Shown here in pieces: positions 34,396-42,050 of a stretch of 64,000 nucleotides of DNA (position 1 is the first letter of the stretch; every line of letters begins with the position of its first letter). The translations under genes and the position numbers were made by a program. The stretch spans positions 1 to 64,000 of the forward strand of contig NZ_JAVHJU010000069.1 of assembly GCF_031082405.1 (NCBI RefSeq). Direction: 5' to 3'. The DNA comes from Amycolatopsis sp. A133. GTDB taxonomy: Bacteria > Actinomycetota > Actinomycetes > Mycobacteriales > Pseudonocardiaceae. The notes below the pieces were generated by a model that searched no databases, was not told the origin of the DNA, and was given only the letters and a program-made list of their open reading frames with translations.

Positions 34396-34839
34396 ATGGC
34401 ACTTCCCGATCTCGACAAGGCGGTAGGCCACTCCTTCGGGCTCGAGATCGACGGCGTCCAGATCAAGCAGATCTCCGAGGTCTCCGGCCTCAAGATGGAG
34501 CAGGACGTCATCGAGCTCAAGCAGAACACCGCGGACGGCAAGTACGTCATCAAGAAGCTGCCCGGCCGGCCCAAAGCGGGCGAGGTCACGCTGACCCGCG
34601 GTCTGACCGAGGACAACAGCTTCGAGAAGTGGGTCAAGGACGCCCACTTCGGCAAGATGACGACGGCCCGCAAGGGCGGCGCCATCATCGTCTACGACTA
34701 CGAGGGCACGGCGCTCAAGCGCTACAAGCTGACCAACGCCTGGCCGAAGAGCCTGGAGATCGGTTCGCTCAAGGCCGGCGACACGAGCGTGCTCACCGAG
34801 AAGCTCGTCATCACCTACGAGCAGATGGAAGTCGAGTGA
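34396..34839 (+). CDS. Tail tube protein 1 (T4 gp19-like)
   Basis: 147-aa main inner-tube subunit. The sequence MALPDLDKAVGHSFGLEIDGVQIKQISEVSGLKMEQDVIELKQNT, followed by KLPGRPKAGEVTLTRGLTEDNSFEKWVKD and ending in LVITYEQMEVE, is typical of the Hcp/gp19 fold in CIS. It follows the sheath gene, as in nearly all such clusters, and starts with ATG behind GAAGGGACTCCACC. Confidence 0.94.
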   Translation: MALPDLDKAVGHSFGLEIDGVQIKQISEVSGLKMEQDVIELKQNTADGKYVIKKLPGRPKAGEVTLTRGLTEDNSFEKWVKDAHFGKMTTARKGGAIIVYDYEGTALKRYKLTNAWPKSLEIGSLKAGDTSVLTEKLVITYEQMEVE

Positions 34840-34843
34840 GCCG

Positions 34844-35284
34844 ATGCGCAGGGTGATGGCGTCGGCGCCGGTCGAGGAAGCCCCCGCGGAGGAGCCTCGG
34901 ACCGAGCGGCCGAAGCTGCGGACGGAGTTCGCGTTCGAGCTCCCGCGCGGGTACGTCGACGACGAAGGGAAGGTGCACCACTCCGGCGTGATGCGCCTGG
35001 CCACCGCGCGCGACGAGCTGATCCCGCTGCGGGACGACCGGGTGCGCGAGAACCCGGCGTTCCTCACGGTGGTGCTGCTGGCCCGGGTGGTCACCCGGAT
35101 CGGCGACATCACCGACGTCCACGCCGGGGTCATCGAGAACCTGTTCGCCTCGGACCTGGCGTTCCTGCAGGACATGTACCGCCGGGTCAACAGCGAGGGC
35201 CACACCCGGGCGGGCGTCGCCTGCCCCGAGTGCGGCCACAGCTTCGTCGTCGACGTCGCCGGCGGCCGCCTGGGGGAATCGTGA
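34844..35284 (+). CDS. CIS tail-assembly-type protein with C-terminal zinc motif
   Basis: 146-aa cytoplasmic protein found after the tube gene in actinobacterial CIS loci. The middle (EFAFELPRGYVDDEGKVHHSGVMRLATARDELIPLRDDRV, then NPAFLTVVLLARVVTRIG) is like phage tail-assembly chaperone-type proteins. The end has CPECGHSF, a half zinc ribbon. Starts at 34844; a second ATG 12 bp downstream is also possible because AGGGTG precedes it. Its stop overlaps the next gene (GTGA). Confidence 0.75.
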   Translation: MRRVMASAPVEEAPAEEPRTERPKLRTEFAFELPRGYVDDEGKVHHSGVMRLATARDELIPLRDDRVRENPAFLTVVLLARVVTRIGDITDVHAGVIENLFASDLAFLQDMYRRVNSEGHTRAGVACPECGHSFVVDVAGGRLGES

Positions 35285-35439
35285 CGTACGCGGCCGACCG
35301 GCTGCACGAGGAAGTCGCGTACGTCGCCTACCACCTGCACTGGTCCCTCGACGACATCCTCGACCTCGAACACCCCGACCGGTTGACCTACGTCGCCGAG
35401 ATCGCCCGGATCAACACCCGGATGAGCCAGGGACGGTGA
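35281..35439 (+). CDS. DUF6760-family small protein
   Basis: 52-aa protein starting at a GTG that overlaps the upstream stop. Sequence (LHEEVAYVAYHLHWSLDDILDLEHPDRLTYVAEIARIN) is the conserved small CIS protein annotated DUF6760, similar to the GpE-like tail-assembly products produced in pairs with the previous gene in phages. Its placement suggests the same chaperone-pair role. Confidence 0.75.
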   Translation: MTYAADRLHEEVAYVAYHLHWSLDDILDLEHPDRLTYVAEIARINTRMSQGR

Positions 35440-35446
35440 CGCTGGA

Positions 35447-38269
35447 ATGTGGTGGAGCAGGAAGGAGGCGAGCCCGCCCGTCGTCCCCCCGGAACCCGCG
35501 CCCGCACTGCCGGTGACCCGCGCGGAATGGCGGAGCGTGCCGCCGATCCAGCGCGTCGTCGCCGAGCACCCGCTGGTCAACCCGGTGCAGCGGTTCAGTT
35601 CCACGCTGACGTCCTGGCAGAGCCCCGGCTACCTCGAGCCGCTCGGCCACCGCATCGGCCCCGGCGAACCCGCCGGCGTCATCGGCGACCTCGCCCGGCC
35701 CCGGCCGGCCGAGACGCCGCCGCCCGCCATGCCGCTGGTGCAGCGGGAGATCGGGAAGCGGACCGGGCTGTCCGGGCTGTCCCGGCTGTGGGGCGCCTCG
35801 GTGCAGCGTTCGGAAGTCCCCGCCGTGGAAAGCGTGCGGTCCGAGGAAGCGGGGATGCCGTCGCTGGTGTTGCCGGTCGTCACGGCTCGCGAGGCCGGGC
35901 CGCCGTTGACGGTCGCGGATGTCGCGGCCGGGCCGCCGGTGCGGACCGTCCAGGCGATCGCGGAACCGTCCCCTGTGGACGTTCCGGCCGTCTCATCGGA
36001 TCCCGTGGTCCCGCTGCCCGCTCCGGAACCGATGAAGCCACCGCCGGTCGAGCCGGCGCGGCCGGCGCTGCCGGTCGTTCAGCGAACCGAGCGGCGCTTC
36101 GGGCTCGGTGCGCCGATCCTTTCGCCGGAAGCACCGCTGTCGGGCGCTTCGGAGACGGTGCAACGCCTTGCCGACGGTTTGCCGCCTGCCGGGCCGGTAA
36201 CGCGGACGGCCGAAACGCCGCCGGTCAACACCTTTCGCCCGGTCGGCACCCCGGAATCGGGGTCCGGGACCACCGAGCCGCCCGGGACACCGGGCGGCTC
36301 GACGAGCTTTTCCCCGTCCTTGCCCGCCGAGGCCGAGGTGGCGGCGGTGCCGATGCCGGGCGGGGAAGGTGCGTCGCTTGCGGTGGCCCGGGCGGTCGAG
36401 GATGCGCCGGCGCCGGTCGAGCGGGCGGTCGGCGGTCCGCCGCTCCCGGTCGCGGGTTCGGGCTCGCGTGCTTCGGGGGAGAGCTCGCCGCTTTCGGTGG
36501 CACGGGCGGTCGAGACCCTGGCGCTGCCGGTGACGGGCACGGTGGAGGCCTCTCGGCTTCCGGTGACGGAGGCTTCGGCGCTGCCGGTGGCGGGCACAGT
36601 GGAGGCTTCCCGGCTTCCGGTGGCGGAGGCTTCGGCGCTGCCGGTGGCGGGCACAGTGGAGGTCTCCCGGCTTCCGGTGGCGGAGGCTTCGGCGCTGCCG
36701 GTGGCGGGCACGGTGGAGGCCTCTCGGCTCCCCGCCGTGGGGGCGGCCGAGACCCCGGCGCTTCGGGTGACCTCGGCGGCGCAGCAGCCATCGCTTCCGG
36801 TCCTGCGGGCGGCCGAATCCCCGGCGCCCCGGTCGGCACAGGAGCCACTGCTTCCGGTGGCACGGGCGGTCGAGGCTCCGGCGGCGCAGCAGCCTCTGCT
36901 TCCGTCGGTACCGGCGGCCGAGACCTCGGGTCTTGCCACGGCGCCGGCGGAGCCGTCGCTTCCCGCGGTACAGGCAGTCGAGACTCTGGGGCTTCCAGCG
37001 GCAGGGGCGGTCGAGACCGCGGGACTTCCAGCGGCACCGGCGGTCGAGACCGCGGGACTCCCCGTGGCACCGGCGGTCGAGGTCGCGGGACTCCCCGTGG
37101 CCCGGGCGGTGCAGGAGCCACCGCTTCCCGTCTCACGGGCGGTCGAGGCTCCGGCGGCGCAGCAGCCGCTGCTTCCGTCGGTACCGGCGGCCGAGACCCC
37201 GGGGCTCGCCACGGCGCCGGCGGAGCCGTCGCTTCCCGCCGTACAGGCGGTCGAGACTCTGGGACTCCCAGCGGCGCCGGCGGTCGAGACTACCGAGCTC
37301 CCCGTGGCACGGGCGGTGCAAGATCCGCTGCTCCCCGTGGCACGGGCAGTGCAGGAGCCACCGCTTCCGGTGGCACGGGCGGTCGAGACCTCGGCGGTGC
37401 AGAAGCCACTGCCTCCCGTCTCACGGTCGGTCGAGGCCTCGCTCGCGCAGCAGCAGCTATCGCTTCCCTCGGCACGGGCGGTCGAGACCCTGGGACTCCC
37501 GGCGGCGCGGGAACCATCGCTCCCCGTGTCTCGGGCAGCCGAGACCGCGGGAACTTCCGCGACCCAAGCGGCCGAAACCCCGGCACACTCGACGGGCGGG
37601 CCGGCGCTGCCCGTGCTGCGGGCGGCCGAGACACCGGCTCACTCGACGCTTCCGGTATTGCGCGCGGCCGAGACCCCGGCGTTCCCGGCGACACAGCCGA
37701 CCCTGCCGACACTGAGGACAGCCGACACTTCGGCACTCCCGGCGCAAAAGCCCGCACTTCCGGTACTGCAGACGGTCGCGATCCCGGCGCACGAGCCACT
37801 CCTCCCCGTCTCACGAGCAGCCGAAGCCCCGGTGACACCGGCGCACGAGGTGATGCGCCCGATCGAGACCCGAGCGGTCGAAGGCTCGACGGCAGCGGCA
37901 CAGGGCGCACCCCTCCCGGTGGCACGAATGCTCGAAACCCCCGTGGCGCGATTCCTCGAAGGCTCGGCAGCACCGGTCTCGCGCACCGCCGAAACCCTCC
38001 CGGTGGCGCGCGGCGTCGAAACCCCCGCCGAACCCGTCGCCGTCGCCAGGACCGCCGACCACGACCCACCGTCCACCACCGACCTCACCCCGAGCCTCCC
38101 CGCGATCGTCCAGCGGGAACCATCGTCCGATCCGCCGGCCGCCGCCGCTGTGCCGGCGGAAACCGAGGAGCTCGTCAAGAAGCTGTTCGATCCGCTGCTG
38201 CGGCGGCTCAAGACCGAACTCCGTCTCGACCGTGAGCGCCGGGGCGCGCTCACCGACCGCCCGCACTGA
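35447..38269 (+). CDS. Giant repeat protein in the CIS structural operon
   Basis: 940-aa protein without a known enzymatic domain. The N-terminal 110 residues are unique (WWSRKEASPP, then IQRVVAEHPLVNPVQRFSSTLTSWQSPGYLEPLG). About 150-890 consists of Pro/Ala/Val-rich units near 11 residues, consensus LPVARAVETP, including a recent 19-residue expansion. The C-terminal 45 residues are again unique and helical (TEELVKKLFDPLLRRLKTELRLDRERRG). VQR recurs (VQREIG, VQRSE, VQRTE, VQRLA, VQREP). No gene with a classical tape-measure sequence is seen, and this one occupies a possible slot for it. Alternatives are a disordered linker or an inner-tube scaffold. Confidence 0.75.
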   Translation: MWWSRKEASPPVVPPEPAPALPVTRAEWRSVPPIQRVVAEHPLVNPVQRFSSTLTSWQSPGYLEPLGHRIGPGEPAGVIGDLARPRPAETPPPAMPLVQREIGKRTGLSGLSRLWGASVQRSEVPAVESVRSEEAGMPSLVLPVVTAREAGPPLTVADVAAGPPVRTVQAIAEPSPVDVPAVSSDPVVPLPAPEPMKPPPVEPARPALPVVQRTERRFGLGAPILSPEAPLSGASETVQRLADGLPPAGPVTRTAETPPVNTFRPVGTPESGSGTTEPPGTPGGSTSFSPSLPAEAEVAAVPMPGGEGASLAVARAVEDAPAPVERAVGGPPLPVAGSGSRASGESSPLSVARAVETLALPVTGTVEASRLPVTEASALPVAGTVEASRLPVAEASALPVAGTVEVSRLPVAEASALPVAGTVEASRLPAVGAAETPALRVTSAAQQPSLPVLRAAESPAPRSAQEPLLPVARAVEAPAAQQPLLPSVPAAETSGLATAPAEPSLPAVQAVETLGLPAAGAVETAGLPAAPAVETAGLPVAPAVEVAGLPVARAVQEPPLPVSRAVEAPAAQQPLLPSVPAAETPGLATAPAEPSLPAVQAVETLGLPAAPAVETTELPVARAVQDPLLPVARAVQEPPLPVARAVETSAVQKPLPPVSRSVEASLAQQQLSLPSARAVETLGLPAAREPSLPVSRAAETAGTSATQAAETPAHSTGGPALPVLRAAETPAHSTLPVLRAAETPAFPATQPTLPTLRTADTSALPAQKPALPVLQTVAIPAHEPLLPVSRAAEAPVTPAHEVMRPIETRAVEGSTAAAQGAPLPVARMLETPVARFLEGSAAPVSRTAETLPVARGVETPAEPVAVARTADHDPPSTTDLTPSLPAIVQREPSSDPPAAAAVPAETEELVKKLFDPLLRRLKTELRLDRERRGALTDRPH
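36542..36735 (+). repeat. 57-bp tandem repeat within the giant repeat gene
   Basis: Three units of exactly 57 bp (36542, 36599, 36656) and part of a fourth (36713) encode VEASRLPVAEASALPVAGT with few changes. A larger duplication in the same gene repeats the stretch RAVEAPAAQQPLLPSVPAAE to QAVETLGLPAA near 36870 and 37137. Near-identity at the base level shows recent recombination. Confidence 0.85.
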
Positions 38270-38280
38270 AGGAGATGCCG

Positions 38281-38727
38281 ATGCCGGACACCGAAGAGGC
38301 CGTTGCCGTGTGCTACGTCGTCAAGCTGGACGACAAGAACCTCGGCAACCTCGGCGCGTTCTCCAGCTGCGACGGGCTGGGCTGCGAGTTCGTCATGGAA
38401 CAGCGGGAAGAAGGCGGCAACAACGGCATGGTCTGGCAGCTGCCGACCCGGATCAAGTACTCGAACATCAAGCTCTCCCGCCCGGTCACCGCGGCCAGCG
38501 CGCAAATCACCAAGTGGTTCGCCAGCCTGGCGAGCGGGGTCGAACGCAAGACCGCCACGATCGAAGCCCGCACCCTCGAAGGCACCGTGATCGCCAGCTG
38601 GGCCCTGGAAGGCGTCGTCCCGGTGCGCTGGAGCGGGCCGCAGCTCTCGCCCGACTCGCCCAAGGTCGCCACCGAGACCCTCGAACTGGCCCACCACGGC
38701 TTCCTCGGCTCGGCGAAGAAGGGCTGA
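38281..38727 (+). CDS. Tail tube-type protein 2 (Cis5-like)
   Basis: 148-aa second gp19-like protein: CYVVKLDDKNLGNLGAFSSCDGLGCEFVMEQREEGGNNGMVWQLPTRIKYSNIKLSRPVT and LELAHHGFLG. It is less similar to the first tube than the two halves of that fold usually are, as for the Cis5 tube that contacts the baseplate. I chose the second ATG (38281) because AAGGAG lies directly before the first ATG, leaving no spacing. It is 2 bp from the next gene. Confidence 0.87.
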   Translation: MPDTEEAVAVCYVVKLDDKNLGNLGAFSSCDGLGCEFVMEQREEGGNNGMVWQLPTRIKYSNIKLSRPVTAASAQITKWFASLASGVERKTATIEARTLEGTVIASWALEGVVPVRWSGPQLSPDSPKVATETLELAHHGFLGSAKKG

Positions 38728-38729
38728 CC

Positions 38730-39497
38730 ATGTCCTCACCCGTCACCTTCACCTCGGCCGGCTCCCAGCCGCCGTCCGCGTACGGCTCCGGCGAACCGGC
38801 GCCGAACAACCTGCAGCGCGCGGTGCTGAAAGTCCACAAGCCGCCGAAGTCGGGCGGGACCGGGCAGCCGCCCGGTGACTGGATGTTCGACATCAAGTTC
38901 CAGTTCAACCCCAAAGAACTTTCGCTGAGCAAGAACGCCAAATGGGGCCGCGACGCCCAGCCCAACGCCAAGAAGAGCGCGCCTCCGCAGTTCAAGGGCT
39001 CCGACCCGGCCAAGCTCGCGCTGGAGATGTTCCTCGACGCCACCGGCAAGATGGACGACGCCGTCGTCAAGCTGGTCGAGCAGCTGTTCAGCTGCTGCGT
39101 GGCGACCGAGGACAGCCGCCAGCAGAAGAAGCCCTCACCGCCGTGGGTGATCTTCAAGTGGGGCGGGATGACCGGCTTCCCCGCCTACGTCTCCAGCGTC
39201 ACGGCGAAGTACACGCTCTTCACGCCGTCGGGGACGCCGGTGCGCGCGATCTGCACGGTGAACCTGGAGGAGATCTCGGGTGAGCTGGGCGGCCAGAACC
39301 CGACGTCCGGCGCGCTCGCGGCCCGGGACACGCACGTACTGGTGGCCGGGGATTCGCTGCCGTCGGTGGCGTTCCGCGCCTACGGCGACGCCGGGAAGTG
39401 GCGCGAGATCGCCGACGCCAACGGCATCGACGACCCGATGCGGCTGCGGCCCGGCACCCGGCTCCTGGTGCCCGCGCTGGAGGAGCTCGATGGCTAA
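38730..39497 (+). CDS. LysM-domain baseplate protein (Cis7-like)
   Basis: 255-aa protein that in related systems links the tube to the spike. The N-terminal region holds WMFDIKFQFNPKELSLSKNAKWGRDAQP and FKGSDPAKLALEMFLDATGK, then FPAYVSSVTAKYTLFTPSGTPVRAICTVNLEEI. A C-terminal LysM-like module (about 200-255) reads THVLVAGDSLPSVAFRAYGDAGKWREIADANGIDDPMRLRPGTRLLVP. Start is ATG 2 bp after the tube-2 stop. The end overlaps the spike gene by 8 bp. Confidence 0.9.
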   Translation: MSSPVTFTSAGSQPPSAYGSGEPAPNNLQRAVLKVHKPPKSGGTGQPPGDWMFDIKFQFNPKELSLSKNAKWGRDAQPNAKKSAPPQFKGSDPAKLALEMFLDATGKMDDAVVKLVEQLFSCCVATEDSRQQKKPSPPWVIFKWGGMTGFPAYVSSVTAKYTLFTPSGTPVRAICTVNLEEISGELGGQNPTSGALAARDTHVLVAGDSLPSVAFRAYGDAGKWREIADANGIDDPMRLRPGTRLLVPALEELDG

Positions 39498-41313
39498 CGA
39501 AACCTTCACGAACACCCTCGTGGTCGAGGTCGATGGGACCGCGCTGCCCGACGACGTCCGGGTGATGCTCGGCTACGCCTACGTCGACGACAGCCGGAAC
39601 CTGCCGGACACCTTCGTGCTGCGCTTCCGCGACCCCGGGGCCATCGTGCTGGAGAAGGGCAAGTTCAAGGTCGGGGCGAAGATCAAGCTGAAGGTCCAGA
39701 CGTCCGACCCGGAACGCCCGCAGGACCTGGTCTCGGGCGAGGTCACCGCGGTCGCGGTCGACCTCGACCCGCACGGCACGTTCACCGAGGTCCGCGGGTA
39801 CGACCACGCGCACCGGCTGTTCCGCGGCCGCCGCGTCGCGGCCTACCCGAACATGACGATCGCCGACGTGGTGCGCAAGGTCGCCCAGCGGGCGAACATC
39901 CCGGCCGGGAAGATCGACGACGTCAAGGGTTTCGGCGGCCGCCCGAACACCCAGCTCAGCCAGGACAACGTCAGTGACTGGGAATTCCTGTCGCGGCTGG
40001 CCGACGTGGTGGGCGCGCAGATCGCCGTCCGCGACGGCAAGCTGAACTTCGAACTGCCGGAGAAGCCCTCCGGCGCGCCCTCGACCACCACGAAGGCGAC
40101 CGCGGACCCGCTCGTCCTCGAGGCCCACGGGACGCTGGTCAGCCTGCGCGCCAGCGTCACCGCGGCGGAGCAGGTCCCGCAGGTGCGGGTCAACGGCTGG
40201 GACTACGAAAACAAGCAGGCGATCACCGCCACCGCGATCCCGAAGAACGCCGGCACGGACGTGCCGGGGGTGGATCCGGTGACCCTGGCCGGGAAGTTCG
40301 CGAGCCCGCCCTTCCTCGACGCCGCCTCGCCGCGACGCGCCCAGAGCGAAGCGGACGCGACCGCGAAGGCGCTGGCCGACCGGATCGGCAGCGCGTGCAC
40401 CGAACTCGACGGCGTCGCGAAGGGCAACCCCAAGCTGCGGGCGGGCACCGCTGTCACGCTGACCGGCGTCGGACAGCCCTTCACGGGCAAGTACACGCTG
40501 ACCAGCACGCGGCACCTGTTCAACGCCGACGTCGGCTACACCACCGAGTTCACCGTGTCCGGGCGCCAGGAACGCTCGCTCTACGGCTTGGTGGCCGGCG
40601 GGGCGAAGGGCTCGTCGTGGCCGGGAGTCGTCCCCGCGGTGGTGACGGACCTCAAAGACCCGGCGAAGCTCGGCCGCGTCAAACTCACGTTCCCGTGGCT
40701 GGACAGGGAGTTCACGAGCACCTGGGCGCGCACGGTCCAGCCGGGCGCGGGCAAGGACCGCGGCGCGCTGGTGCTGCCCGAAGTCGGGGACGAGGTCCTG
40801 GTGGGCTTCGAACACGGCGACTTCGAAGCGCCCTACGTGCTCGGCGGCCTCTACAACAGCAAGGACACCGCGCCGTCGAAGTTCACCAAGCCCGTCGTCG
40901 ACGGCAACAGCGGGGAGGTGGCGCTGCGCGGGTTCGTCTCGCGGAAGGGCCACAAGCTGGAGTTCGCCGAGGACGACGGGATCATCCTGTCCTCCGGGGA
41001 CGCGAAGTTCGTGGTCAAGATCGACCAGAAGAACCAGGTCATCGAGGTGACCAGCGGCAAGAGCGTCACGGTCAAGGCCCAGAACGGCGTGAGCATCGAC
41101 GCCGGCACCGGACCGCTGGAGCTCAAGGGCCAGAAGGTGTCCGTGAAGTCCCAGACCGACGCGAGCGTCGAGGCGACCGGCCAGCTGAAGCTCAACGGGA
41201 CCGCGGGCGTGAAGGTCGAGGGCGCCACCGTTTCGGTCGCGGGCCAGGGCCAGACGGAGCTGACCGCCAGCGGTGTCGTCACCGTGCGCGGCAGCGTGGT
41301 CAAGATCAACTGA
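39490..41313 (+). CDS. VgrG/gp27-gp5-like spike protein (Cis8-like)
   Basis: 607-aa central spike. Residues 1-360 are the gp27-like hub (FTEVRGYDHAHRLFRGRRVAAYPNMTIADVVRKVAQRANI, then VSDWEFLSRLADVVGAQI). Residues 380-480 are the OB-fold (GVVPAVVTDLKDPAKLGRVKLTFPWLDREFTSTWARTVQPGAG, then LPEVGDEVLVGFEHGDFEAPYVLGGLYN). The rest is a beta-helical needle with KSVTVKAQNGVSIDAG and repeated VKV elements ending VVTVRGSVVKIN. There is no extra effector domain. It directly precedes the PAAR tip. Confidence 0.94.
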   Translation: MANETFTNTLVVEVDGTALPDDVRVMLGYAYVDDSRNLPDTFVLRFRDPGAIVLEKGKFKVGAKIKLKVQTSDPERPQDLVSGEVTAVAVDLDPHGTFTEVRGYDHAHRLFRGRRVAAYPNMTIADVVRKVAQRANIPAGKIDDVKGFGGRPNTQLSQDNVSDWEFLSRLADVVGAQIAVRDGKLNFELPEKPSGAPSTTTKATADPLVLEAHGTLVSLRASVTAAEQVPQVRVNGWDYENKQAITATAIPKNAGTDVPGVDPVTLAGKFASPPFLDAASPRRAQSEADATAKALADRIGSACTELDGVAKGNPKLRAGTAVTLTGVGQPFTGKYTLTSTRHLFNADVGYTTEFTVSGRQERSLYGLVAGGAKGSSWPGVVPAVVTDLKDPAKLGRVKLTFPWLDREFTSTWARTVQPGAGKDRGALVLPEVGDEVLVGFEHGDFEAPYVLGGLYNSKDTAPSKFTKPVVDGNSGEVALRGFVSRKGHKLEFAEDDGIILSSGDAKFVVKIDQKNQVIEVTSGKSVTVKAQNGVSIDAGTGPLELKGQKVSVKSQTDASVEATGQLKLNGTAGVKVEGATVSVAGQGQTELTASGVVTVRGSVVKIN

Positions 41314-41326
41314 CGGGGGAGTGCGC

Positions 41327-41608
41327 ATGCCACCAGCCGCGAGGGTCGGCGACCCGACCGGGCACCCGGGCGTCATCGCCGGGCCGGGGGTGCCGACCGT
41401 GCTGATCGGCGGGCTGCCCGCCGCGAACGTCGGCACGCTGCACACGTGCTCGTTCCCGCCGCCCGCGGTGCACCCGCCGACGCCGATCGCGCCGCCGGGC
41501 TGCCCGACGGTGCTGATCGGCGGCATGCCGGCGGCCCGGATGGGCGACATGGCCACCTGCGGCGCGCCGATCGTCATGGGCTGCCCGACCGTCCTGATCG
41601 GAGGCTGA
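41327..41608 (+). CDS. PAAR-repeat spike tip (Cis10-like)
   Basis: 93-aa needle-tip protein with PAAR-type pattern: PPAARVGDPTGHPGVIAGPG, VLIGGLPAANVGTLHTC, then CPTVLIGGMPAARMGDMATCGAPIVMGCPTVLIGG. Cys and His residues fit the tip metal site. It lacks an extension, so cargo is not fused to it. GGGGGAGTGCGC precedes the ATG. The gp25-like gene starts 1 bp after the stop. Confidence 0.92.
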   Translation: MPPAARVGDPTGHPGVIAGPGVPTVLIGGLPAANVGTLHTCSFPPPAVHPPTPIAPPGCPTVLIGGMPAARMGDMATCGAPIVMGCPTVLIGG

Positions 41609-41609
41609 C

Positions 41610-42050
41610 GTGACCGTGCCACGGAAAGACGTGCCGGCGAGGGACTTCCTCGGCCGGGGACTGGCGTTCCCGCTGCACACCGACGCGACCGGCTCGATCG
41701 CGCTGGTCGGCGGCGAGCGCGAGGTCGTCGAGAGCATCCGGCTGATCCTGGCGACCTCGCCGGGCGAACGCCCGATGCGCCCCGAGTTCGGCTGCGCGGT
41801 GCACGACCTCGTGTTCGCGCCCGCCGACGCCGCGACCGCCGGGCAGATCGCCTACGAGGTCCGGACCGCGCTGGAGCGCTGGGAGCCGCGGATCACCCTC
41901 GACGACGTCGTCGTCAGCTTCGACGAGGCCGACCGGGGGACGCTGCTGATCGACATCCGCTACCACCTGCGCGGCACCAACGACCCCCGCAACCTCGTCT
42001 TCCCGTTCTACGTCATCCCGCCCCACGGATCCGCAGAGGACGGTGCGTGA
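41610..42050 (+). CDS. gp25-like baseplate wedge protein (Cis9-like)
   Basis: 146-aa homologue of T4 gp25: FPLHTDATGSIALVGGEREVVESIRLILATSPGERPMRPEFGCAVHDLVFAPADAATAGQIAYEVRTALERWEPRI. The EPR motif (WEPR) required for sheath-initiator contact in gp25 proteins is present. It starts with GTG and overlaps the baseplate-J gene by a TGATG junction. Confidence 0.93.
   Translation: MTVPRKDVPARDFLGRGLAFPLHTDATGSIALVGGEREVVESIRLILATSPGERPMRPEFGCAVHDLVFAPADAATAGQIAYEVRTALERWEPRITLDDVVVSFDEADRGTLLIDIRYHLRGTNDPRNLVFPFYVIPPHGSAEDGA

Noticed and set aside
35449..38235. Second open frame across the giant repeat gene, also over 900 codons
   Set aside because: It arises from the repeat and high GC. The chosen frame has a meaningful N-terminus, a conserved-type helical C-terminus and the proper junction with the tube-2 gene.
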